Positions 27,601 to 40,897 of a DNA stretch of 64,000 bases are shown in pieces (position 1 is the stretch's first letter; the number at the start of each line of letters is the position of its first letter). The notes beneath the pieces were generated by a model. It was not told where the DNA came from. It did not search any database and was given only the letters and a program-made list of their open reading frames with translations. The DNA is from Neelides folsomi. Taxonomy: Eukaryota; Arthropoda; Collembola; Neelipleona; Neelidae. The stretch covers positions 1 to 64,000 of the forward strand of contig JAQGBZ010000197.1 of assembly GCA_034687125.1 (NCBI GenBank), read 5' to 3'. The position numbers and the translations under genes were made by a program.

Positions 27601-29220
27601 CTCTGAAATTGTAAACTGTACAAGATAATAAAAATTTAAATCACATAAATAAACCTTTATTTTGTCATTCCTGATGATTTAACTATCATAACAATACATT
27701 TAAATTGATTTAATAGATTTAACATAAAATTGATGAAATAATTTTCATAAAGAGTAGGTATTTAAAATCATATCAGAGATGAGAAGAATCAATAAGAGAG
27801 AAAATGACATTTGTGCATTAAATCACTGGAGAATCCCTTGTCAATTAACAGCCAATTTCCAATGCCGACCTTTTTGGCAATGTAGATTATTCCCCATATC
27901 TTACTCTTATGGTTCATTGTGAACCTTTGACTAATATTGGAGTCTTGTGTCAGGTGTGTATGGTAAATGTGTTGAATCCAATTAAGAGAATCTTTCGGGT
28001 ATCTCTCCTTGCCCCGAAGTTGGTCGCGTTGTTGGCGGGGGGCGTCTTAAGGTGAATTCGGAGGGAGTTTCCCTCCTCTGTCTGTCCAATCCAACTGGGC
28101 TGTTGGTTCTTCGAGGGAGGCGTAGTTGGCGCATAGTGGAAACTCCGCTCCCTCAACAGCCCTCAGTCCACAACTCCATTCCTGACGAGTCACTGGTGAA
28201 CGGCGCTCTTCCAACAGCAACCAACAACCCGAAGAAGAAGGTAAGAAGAGTCAAGTAACCCCAATAGAAACTCCCAGGTCAAAGGCCATGGAATAAGGAC
28301 CATAGTGTTAGGAGGTAGGGTCGGGTAGGAATTGAACTTTTAAATTTCCCAATATTATTCCTTCCTTTCGCACACGAGACTTTATCCTTCCTTGATTGAT
28401 GTTCTTTCATTTGCATAATGTTTTATTAATCAACGTTTATATGTGCATGTTTTAGTGATTTTTTATTCAAGGAAGAACGTCGGGTGTGGAAGTTGAGAAT
28501 CCCATTAACTTATATTTTATCCAAACTCGATCGGAACACTTCGGTTCCTCATGACGGATCAGCTTTTCATTTCAAAAGTTCAATTTATCCCAAAAGTTGG
28601 AGGAAGTTCAAAACCATTTTCTTCACTCAGATTCCTTCAATCAAACCAAAGGTTCTTTTCTGACTCGACTATTTGCCAAATCCCGAAACGGTTTTAACAA
28701 AATTAGACTCAATTTGTCCACAATTAACTATGACTGGATTCGTCAATAAAATTATTATTATAGTAAGCATAATATCCTTTTGACGAATACTTGAATTTAT
28801 TATTTAATAACCTCCAAGCGGTTTGAGGATTTTTACATTAATGGATTTAACTGGCTCGTTAATTTCGCACTTTAACTTTACGTCTCCTTTCCAACCAGCG
28901 AGGAATCGTCGTGAGGGAAAAAAGGTTAAAAGTTAAATGGGAAAGTTTCGTTATGGGGTCTGATAGGAAAGTTTTAGGAAGAAATCGTCTCCGATTATAC
29001 GATGATTTAAAGACTTGTTAAACTGAGGAAGTTACAAGTCAAGAAAATCCTTTTTGAAGTTAAAAGGATAAAATGTTGTTGGAGGAGGATTGTTCCAAAT
29101 GTACTATTAAATGTCTAGTATATAAAACGTATTATTATTACATATAATCCACCACCACGATGAGCAAGTGAATTAAAATCCCTCCATCTGACACAATGAA
29201 GATTCATCGTTGGAGCGAAT

Positions 29221-29234
29221 CTCTCTCTCTCTCT
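29221..29234. repeat. (CT)7 microsatellite
   Basis: A pure CT run of seven units, one of several GA/CT tracts in the desert. Confidence 0.7.
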
Positions 29235-32200
29235 GTAATTATTATAAACTTGAAAAAGTTCCTCCGGCAATCCGCCATGTCCAACATCATTTTTTCATTA
29301 TTCCCTTCATCTCATCTTCACCCCATTGTGGATTTTTAGGACATTGGATATTGGAAGTTGGTTCCAACAGCGTGGTCAACGGCCATCGCGTGTTTCCCAA
29401 TTGATTATTTTCACACTGTGAAGATATATTACGTATTTCCTCTTTTAGCCCTTATTACCTTCCAAAACTCGAGTCTCAATCCGAGAGCATTTCGAGTTCC
29501 GTTTGACTCTCCTTGCTACGTGTCTCTATTACTCTCTGACTTATGGCCTTAATTCCCTTTCAATCTGATATGTAGTTCCTGGGTATACCAATATACAGAG
29601 TTCCTAGGTACAGGAGTTTTTGGTATACTCAACGAACTTTCAATTCCCTTTACATCATTCCCTATCGCATAGGTATTATAATTTATAATATTGAGGCATT
29701 ATTAGGGAGTTAATGAACAAGACGTTAATAAATAGGGAAGGAAATCAGAAGGGAGGTGAAATGTGAAGGAACTGAATTGGTGGTGTGTGTTTGGCGATAA
29801 TCTTGTAATGATATGAGTCCGTAGGTGGGAATTTCGGAGTTCGACTTCTATTGAGACGGGGGAGAGTTTTTAATTAGAGTTTATGGGTCTCAGAGGGTAA
29901 TTCAATTTAGTTCCCGTGATATCCATCCTACTGGGTTCGAACCCCTTTAGAGTTTAGTAATTGGGCCGGTGTGGGCAGCGTGAAAATTTCGGGCATGCGA
30001 GGGTCTTGCGACAGTCCCCATTATAACTCTCCTTATCTCTTCATCTTCCTTCTAATTAAAGGAGGCGAGGGCAAGAGCCGAATTCTCACACTTAGAACCA
30101 ACAATCTCACAAACCCCTTTTCATTCTCCATGGGCGTAGAACTCCGTAGAAGAAGGAATGTGGAAGGAAGTATTGCCAAAGTCTCGGAGGCGTTCTCGTG
30201 AATCTCTCACTCGTAAATCTTTCCAATAAAGATGCAAAGATTGAAAAGGATCCTACTTATTAATTTGACATCTCTCTTGAGAGTAAAATAAATAAATAAA
30301 TACTATTCATTCACAAAGTACGCGTATTAGTATTAGTTTAATATAAATTGTATCTGCATATCTGTAAATATAGAATACTTATGCATAAAAAACTTCAAAT
30401 AAAAGGTCAAGGAATTAGGTTTATAAGCATATGAGGTAAACATTAAAATTGTATTTTTATAATTAACTATTTGTTTTCATTAAAGACTAATGGCGTGTTT
30501 TTTTGAATTGTTCAAAGTAGAACTAAAACTCATAACGTCAATTCTTTACAAGCACTTTGGCATTAATGCCTGAACAGACAGCCCTGTGTAGTTCTTATAG
30601 TTTATAATTGAGTTAAAAAGTTCTTTATTCGCAAGGTCTTGGCGGCATCGAAACTCGTTTCCTTTGTTTCACAGTAGGATGTTGAGAGATAAGCGAGATA
30701 CAAAATAGTTTCATTCTTTCTAAACTCGTTCGCATTATCGTGATTGACTGATTGAGAGGGCTTGACATGATGAATGGGATGAGGGCCGAACTAATCCTAT
30801 TAATGAGAAGAGATGGAGAAATGAAGGGCGGATTAATAACCGAATATTTGGATGATGAGAGTGTTGAGGAATTTGTGACCTTTCTGGCTCCCAATGAATC
30901 CCTGTCGGGTTCCGGGCGTTTCGTGGGAGGAGGCAGAGGAGTGAAGGGAGAAAGCGATAGTCATCAATCTAAATTAACGTTATTTGTAGCCTGTCCTCCA
31001 CTGTCGGCTCCCGAGTTTATTTCCTCCATTTTAGAACGCCGCGGTTCTCCCCGCCCAATAAAAACAACAACCGCCGAAATATTTCCCCACAAACACACAC
31101 ACGTCAGTTCATTCATTTTATATTTATCAGTTTGCAAAATCCCCTTGCTGTCAATAACTCCAACGGAAAAAAACCAGAGGAAAAGTCGAATCATTTTACC
31201 TTTATTTTGTTCATTAAGCATTTTCAATTTCTCTCCAATTTTCCTTGTGAATGATGACCAGCTTTTTCGCATTATGGTTTTCAAACTCTGCAAACTTTTT
31301 TGCAAACCAGCTCAATATTTCATGCCAATTTACAACGATTCATAGATCATTTCTTTTGTTTAGATGTATAATACAGCAGATAATACAGATGTATATTGCA
31401 TGTATACATATTATGTACATTGTTTAAGGAGGCAGTAGCTCTCGTAACATATTTTGATAAACCCTCCAGTCTGATTTATCGATAATAGGAAAATGGAAAT
31501 GAGTAAATGACTGGAAGGAAGGAGAAAAGACATTTTATGGGAGGAATGGAAGGATGATTGAAATATTAGTAGGGCTGTTGTGAAGTTGTATAGATTTCAT
31601 CGGACCCGGACATTTCGTTTTAAACTCGGATTAAAGGGGTATGAGATATTGAAAGGAGCGATTCCTATCTTTTGGTTTTAGGGGTATAATTAATAAAATT
31701 AGGGGGAGTCGGGAAGGGTTCCCCCTTTAACAAGACAATTAGGGGAGGCCGAAGATATAAATTGAGTCTTCTTTAATTAAATGTCTCTCGGTTCTCCGGC
31801 CTTCTGAGAAGGGAGATAGAAGCGGACGAAGAGTAATTCCAAACCCTGTAGATTTCTATTAACTCACTTTATTTTCCCTCTCATGCATACTTTGCATTCT
31901 CTTGCCCCGAAACCCCATTTGAATATCAATGCCCATTTTTTTCCACTGCCTCGAATTGCGGGGTTGGAGTCAATAATGAAGGCACCTTCGGGAAAGCCAC
32001 CTTCTCCCATTCCGACAATCCCGATGGAAATCCGAACCCTTTTTTTAATTTCCACCCTCCCGAAATTACTCGGAGAGACATAAATACCTTACTTACACTC
32101 ACAGTCAGAGATATTTAAAGGGGGGATCTGTGAGAGTCGTCCACGGATCATTGGAAATCTTACACCCTTTCCCATTCACATTATTTCCACTACACAATTC

Positions 32201-33043
32201 GGCCATCCGCTCTCATGGGCCATAACTTACTTATTCGTCATCATAATTATTATCGAAATTCAAATCCCCTTTCGCGAGGATCATAAAGAATATTCCGAGT
32301 GATGATGAGAAAATTGTATGTTCAATGGAACACCTTTCAAATGTTCAAATTTATTCCTCGCATATAAATACATTTCCGAATAAACATTAAATTAATCAAA
32401 ACTACGGATATTTTAAAATTAGCGTGATAGCCCTGGCTGTGCAAATTATCTTTTTTTCATCATCCGCACTGCAATAATTCGCAGTTTGGTTGTTTGGGCC
32501 TTTGTGGAAATTTATCCATATGCATGGGACCATTTTTTTCCTAAGATAAGCGCATACTAAATAACTTTGTGCATGGTGATTGTTTAGTAGTTGGAGATGG
32601 GTGACAAGGGCGTAGATTCGTAAAACATGTGGTTTGAACCTCTGGGATTTTGTGGAAGAATTTGACTTTGTAATAATTTAGGAATGAACGGGATTCTCTA
32701 GTAAACAGAATAATAATTATGAGTCTCATGAATATTCTTTCAAAATCTTCCTTCCCTCTTTTGTCTCCACCCCCGTGTTGAAAAGTGTTAATAAATTTTA
32801 TTTTAATTACACGCCTATTCGTCTCCAATGTCCCGCTGTCATCGGAAAGGTGGGAGTTGGAGTCCATAGGTTATAACAACGCATAAACTTATTCCCACAA
32901 GTCTCATAAGGTTATTTCCATCATCAATATCCTCTTTCGAGTCTTATAGGCATCGAGGAACGGTAAATATTAATAGACGTGTAAGTCAGTTCTTTTTAAA
33001 TGGTCATTTTCAATCCTTTAAAATTTCCACATTTTTATGGAAT

Positions 33044-33075
33044 ATTAAACTTAGCATTAAACTTAAGCATTAAAA
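33044..33075. repeat. 12/13-bp tandem repeat, about 2.5 copies
   Basis: ATTAAACTTAGC at 33044-33055, ATTAAACTTAAGC at 33056-33068 and a partial ATTAAAA. A short AT-rich tandem with no evident role. Confidence 0.55.
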
Positions 33076-34439
33076 TTTTCTATGGATGTTCGCTCGTGTT
33101 GAGGTGCAATATAAAACTGAATGTAAATAATATTCATCATCCATGGAATGCTTAAATGCTTATAACTCATATAATACTACTTACATAATCATGCATAAAA
33201 GAAAAGCTAATTCGATATTGAATATGGATTCTCCGTTGACATAAATTCCCCCCAAAATTCTCAAAGACGGAAGAGGTTAAAAAATTATTTATTGGTTGAA
33301 AATTTCCTTCCTCGTGAACTTTTGAGTTTCTTTCCCGAATTCCAAGTTAATCAAAGTTGATTTAAAAAGTAGGGATTGGTTTCACAGCTTGCAGCACTTT
33401 TTAATTCATTAGCCCATCAAGGAGTAAATGAGGCAGACTCGGGGGGATTGAGGGAGTCAGAGAGCGAGAGAGGGAATTAAAACTCAATTAATAAAAAAAA
33501 CTGTTGACAATTGAAAAGTCACACTTGTGTTTTCTCTCGTATATTTGCCTACAGCCGTTGGCGATGGAGGGTTGTTGAACAGATTTCCCCATATAATGCT
33601 TTATTTCTCCTCATCGTCTCTTTCCCCATTTAATTGCCGCTCTCTTCGGGGCTGATGAAGACATTAAGTAGAAGGTTTATTATATAGAATTTCCCCCACT
33701 CCCGCCTAATTTATCTCGACTCCGGATTCCCCAGGTTCCCCAATTAAGGTGGAATATTACGGAAGTAAAGGGACGATATAGATGAGACTGAACGACTATG
33801 CTTCCGCAGTGGAGAATCATCATTAGGCCCAAATGGCTCTCAGAACGTAAACAAGTCGAGGACGTGGCGTGGGTCAATTAGCCTCATCTACTCCATCCGC
33901 CCTCCGAACCTCATTATTTTATGGACCCACACACATGCCCACAGTACACACATTTCATTTATCTTCTCGAGTAAAACACTTCGGTTAATGATGAGAGGAA
34001 ACGGTGAAGAGTTTTCCTCACTTCGGACCCACAAATTGTTTCATAATATCTGACTAAATGTGATAGACACATTAAGGGAACCAAAAGAGACGTTTCAACC
34101 CCGATTGATAAAAAATCATTTTCCAAAAGCAGGTAGGTAATTAGACCTGACATACAGGTATTGTATTTGTTTGCATTTAGTATTTGGTAAATCCTCCCAT
34201 TTACCCACCATTAATTTATGTACATTTTGTGTATAAAGCTCACGCAGAATAAAATTTTTCAACATAAAGTATATTAGTTTGTGAATGATGGACTTTGTAG
34301 GCTATTGGGAAACGATGAAGGGTTTAAAGTTGAAGTGACGCAATGATCATACGGAGTCGGAAGGGGTCTTAAACGTCCACTCGGTTGAACTCTGTTTGTT
34401 ATAGGGATTTCTCTGGAGTTTGTAATCTCGTTTTCACTA

Positions 34440-34860
34440 CATTTTCCAAGTAATTTGCTAACGAGTGATGGGGCGGTGATAAGGGCGGAGGAAGTTGGGA
34501 GCCGCGGAGGCCGGCCAAAGGTGTCTTATCCACGGAGTCACACAACTCCACGCTTCTTGAGAGAGCGAGCGGAGGAGCAAGGCGAGCTTCAGCGTGTGTG
34601 TTTCGCGAGTCTGATGAGAAGGCTCCGAGTGAGATGGGAATGCGTGAGCTATCTCGGGAAATCGGCGGACTGATGGCTAATTGGTCTGATTTTCCTCCAC
34701 GGAGGCTCGCTCCTGGTTCGACGACGACGTCCAACAAACTTCCTCACTCATTTGTTCCGTCTTATCGCCCTGGGGCGATGATATCGGAGGATCTCGGGCT
34801 CCCACCTGAAAAATTGCAAATTGTAGATACACGCGATGAGGAGGAAAGATAGGGAAAAAT
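34440..34860 (+). promoter_or_regulatory. GC- and CpG-rich island, likely POU gene promoter or 5' exon
   Basis: This is the most CpG-dense stretch near the POU gene (words such as GGGGCGG, GCCGCGG, GGCCGGCC, ACGACGACG). It ends about 300 nt before the acceptor at 35151-35152 that leads into the exon carrying the POU start codon. Candidate donors GTGAGA (34629) and GTGAGC (34643) lie inside it. Frames on both strands are open but none continues in frame into the POU protein. The simplest reading is the promoter and/or a non-coding first exon. The transcription start and the exact exon are inferred. Confidence 0.35.
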
Positions 34861-35152
34861 CTCTCGAGAAGTTCCATTCACTATTTTCTCGTCTTCAATG
34901 TGCTAAGAAGCTCGAGCCACCTTCGTTTAGCCCTTTTTCACTCCACACGCGTTGAGTCTACTTTTTATGCACAACATTGGAGCCATTGAATCAACACGGA
35001 GTGACTTTTAATATCGTTGAGTCAATATTTAAATAAAGAACCTATCAACTATTCCTATTATGACTACAGACATCAATTCATGCTTTGACCTGGGAATATC
35101 CCAATTATAATTATTAATGTAATTTAACAGTGACTTTAACGTTTAATTCCAG

Positions 35153-35243
35153 TTAGTGGGCACCAGCTTTAACGATTGGTCGGCTACCCGGGACTTTTCC
35201 CGACTTCGACCGTTCCTCCCCCTCTTCCAATCCCTTATGGGTA
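35153..35243 (+). other. vvl: 5'UTR part of the POU gene start exon
   Basis: A good acceptor (GTTTAATTCCAG, AG at 35151-35152) precedes this segment. A TAG at 35154-35156 is in frame with the POU protein, so translation cannot come in from upstream through this acceptor, and the ATG pair at 35244 and 35247 becomes the natural start. That an upstream non-coding exon exists is inferred from the acceptor. Confidence 0.45.
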
Positions 35244-38200
<2,957 letters not shown>

Positions 38201-38242
38201 AACACACAGAAAATTTATTATTATTAATTTCAATCCCTTCTG

Positions 38243-38299
38243 AATATAATAATAATAATTATTATATTATATTAATTTTATTATTATTATTATTATTTT
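38243..38299. repeat. (AAT)n/(ATT)n simple repeat in the POU 3'UTR
   Basis: An AAT run followed by an ATT run, so the transcript could fold into an A-U hairpin. A second tract (ACT then AAT units) lies at 38456-38484. Confidence 0.8.
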
Positions 38300-38819
38300 G
38301 ATTTAAGATTTCCGCCCTTACAAACAATTTCCCCCACTTTTGATCCCCCACTACCGAAACGAATAAGAGGACTGAATCTATATAACGAGTGGCCGGAATA
38401 TCCGGTGGAATTTCGACGAGGAATTTACAATTTTTGAAAAACTATAACTTACTACTATCTACTACTACTATAATAATAATAATTTACAATATTATTATAT
38501 TGAGAGAAAGAAAACTGCTGGAAGCTGCCCTTCAATCCCCTTACATTTTATTCTTTAAGGAACCGCGTAAACCCCCATTCTGTCCGAGCAGGAAGAACCG
38601 AGAGTGTTGTACAGTGATTCGTACAGTGTTAATTGTGTAGTGAAATCATTCCACCAGACACGAGAGCAAAATCTACGCTCAACGCAAGATCGAGTCCCGG
38701 TAAGAAAAGAAATATAAATAATAATGATTTTTGTGCCAAACTTTCCAAATCGTCTCGGGCGGAAATTACTAGTCTTGTTGGCCAGAGAAAAACAAAAACG
38801 AACGTATGCGTTGTGTGTA

Positions 38820-38825
38820 AATAAA
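38820..38825 (+). terminator. vvl: Poly(A) signal of the POU gene
   Basis: AATAAA followed within about 5 nt by a T-rich GTTTTTTGTC element, a normal cleavage/polyadenylation layout. It is the first exact hexamer after the stop codon, about 620 nt downstream. Confidence 0.6.
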
Positions 38826-40820
38826 ACAGTTTTTTGTCTCCCCTCAATCTGAGAGAAGTTCAGGAGATTTTACATATTATAATTTATATTGCATTTTTTT
38901 CAACCCCTTTCAAAATACATATAAACTCACAATAATATTTATAATAGTACATCATTAGACATCCCATTGTCTTGCATTCAATGTATACAAAATAAGAAGC
39001 GATTTGACATTTGGATAGCAATAGTTAATTATTATATTTATTTTCCTTGCACCGACTGAATAGTTCATCTATAATATTATATAGTAGTTCTATAGTTCTA
39101 ATCTAATACATAGTTCTATAGGTATAGATGTTTATATAATATATACTTATGTGAGTATTTAATACAATTAATTGTGATTGTAAGGATTTCTGCATAAAGG
39201 GAGACCGTAAAGGGAGTTATTCGTTATTTCTCTGGGTAGTGGATTTTCCCCTTCGATTCTCATCGAAACCTCTTTTGTAATTGTGCGAATGGGAAGAGAT
39301 TCGGATAAAGGTCTTTCACAATTCCGTCCAAGGGGCAGACGGAGGAAAGGGCAGTTGAGTGAAAACTACATTACCAACACATACATTTCCAATCATCTTG
39401 AGGGGTGACGGAAATTCAGAGATTCATGTTCAACAATTCTCCAATAACCATGGAATGATCCGGGCATTGGTTCCTCTCTACCGCACCAATGTGAATATGC
39501 ATGGAGCTGTGAAGTTTTCAGGGAGGGTTGATTTTCAATCCTCCGGGATTTTTCTACCATTACGCTCTCCTCTGGAATTTTTATACGCATTTTTGCATGG
39601 CAGTTAACAGTCCAGGGACCTGAGTCCATTTTCTTGGAACACGAGGGAGAAAAAAACAGAGCGAGGATGAAAAAGGGGTCCGTATCAGATCCCAATATGG
39701 GGAGACGATCCGGACGTTCTTCTATTTCATTTCCACCGTTTCTCATGGAAGGGGATACAATAATGCATGTGTGTATGTTGTGTAATTGTGTAGATGTTGG
39801 GAGTGAAGGGTGCCGTGGTCCCTTCAATGTTCTTAAGGTTCCCCTTTTTCATGATCCTACGGCCTCAGCACAAAGGTGAAAAACTTGAAACACCTGGAGG
39901 AGGCAAAAAATCTCTTTCTTTTCCTTCCCCTTCATGTGTGTAAGGGATCTCATGAGATGAAGGAGACGGATTCGTAAATCTATACTTTCTATATATACCA
40001 TTTAATACGAACTATGTATTAAATGAATACATATAAATACATATCCACGGGTTAAAAGTTGAGATGAAATGTATACATACTATACAGAGTAGTTGTAACC
40101 TCAGAAAAAGAATACAAGACTGTTAGACCGGCCGATGTAAGTTTTTGGATGTGAAGGGCGAACCCCTTGAATCCAAAGGGATCTCTCGAACTTAAGGTTA
40201 CAAGAGTCTCTACATGTCTGATCGTCTCCGTCACCCGTGGGAAACTTGGCCTTATTCACCTACATTGTATTGCGGGTTGATGTGAAATGAACTTGGGATT
40301 TCATATTCCTATTATATCTCTGCCGTGATAGGATCCCAGAATTGATCTCTTGTAATGGCCAAGCACAATGATGAGACCTATGTTCAAATGACGGGCGGAG
40401 GATTATTCTTCCAAGATGGATTTTCGTAGCGTTAAAAGGGTTAGATTTGTTTAAGGCGGGCCGGCGGAGAATTCTCTGGTAGTGGAAAATTTTCTTAAAT
40501 TTGTTCCAAGTATTTTCCTTTCCCCCTTTGAGGAGGACAGGAGCGAGAAATCGAAAAGTGACGTCAGGGAGGCAGGCAGAGAAAAGATCGAGACTTGAAT
40601 AATAATTTGGTAGGGCCGGCGGTCGGTGAGGCAAGTGGGTTCCCTCATACTCTCTTCCCCCAGTACGGAGATCCGGGCCTCTGGTTTTCTCCCCATACAC
40701 CCCTCCTCATTCATTCCTCTCACGTTCCCCGTCTTCTCAATCCAAATTTTACGCGTAGCCCCAAAAATGCATTTGAGCCGAACGTTTTTTCACGACGGGC
40801 CGAAAGAACGGAGAGAGAAC

Positions 40821-40851
40821 TGAGAGAGAGAGAGAGAAGCCCCCCCCCCCC
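40821..40851. repeat. (GA)n run joined to C12 tract
   Basis: A GA repeat (about 40821-40838) is followed by twelve consecutive C (40840-40851). The minus strand therefore carries G12. Such tracts can form triplex or G-quadruplex structures and are prone to length change and sequencing error. Confidence 0.85.
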
Positions 40852-40897
40852 ATGTTTTTTCTTCTTCGTCGAAAGCCGGCGAAGGAAGAAAAAACAT
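40852..40897. repeat. Strong 17-bp hairpin next to the C12 tract
   Basis: The left arm at 40852-40868 (ATGTTTTTTCTTCTTCG) pairs with the right arm at 40880-40897 across an 11-nt loop, with a single bulged base after 13 pairs. It directly abuts the poly-C tract. It may be a small fold-back element, a structured RNA fragment or chance; no transcript evidence is visible. Confidence 0.6.

Larger units (their letters stand above)
22601..34440. other. Gene desert, part 3, up to the POU gene
   Basis: No recognisable gene. AT-rich valleys lie near 23700-24300, 26560-26800, 27400-27800, 28720-28860, 30220-30620 and 31340-31440. Higher-GC blocks lie near 23140-23560, 24680-25080, 25970-26230, 27990-28260, 29820-30200, 30640-31080 and 33400-33960. 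Two open stretches in these blocks (28052-28240 and 30752-31345) have protein-like reading and are raised as findings, but I cannot support them as genes. A TATAAAG word at 34232-34238 is the nearest TATA match upstream of the GC island. Confidence 0.5.
38201..38845 (+). other. vvl: 3'UTR of the POU gene
   Basis: The stretch from the TGA to just past a well-formed AATAAA at 38820. It holds AAT/ATT and ACT/AAT simple repeats and some open frames with no recognisable product. The extent is inferred from the poly(A) signal only. Confidence 0.55.

Noticed and set aside
29929-29948. tRNA-like T-arm word GGGTTCGAACCCC
   Set aside because: The stem does not pair fully, and no D-arm, anticodon arm or acceptor stem can be drawn upstream.
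34399-34737. 112-codon minus-strand frame in the GC island upstream of the POU gene
   Set aside because: Composition-driven: both strands are open, there is no recognisable domain and no splice structure.
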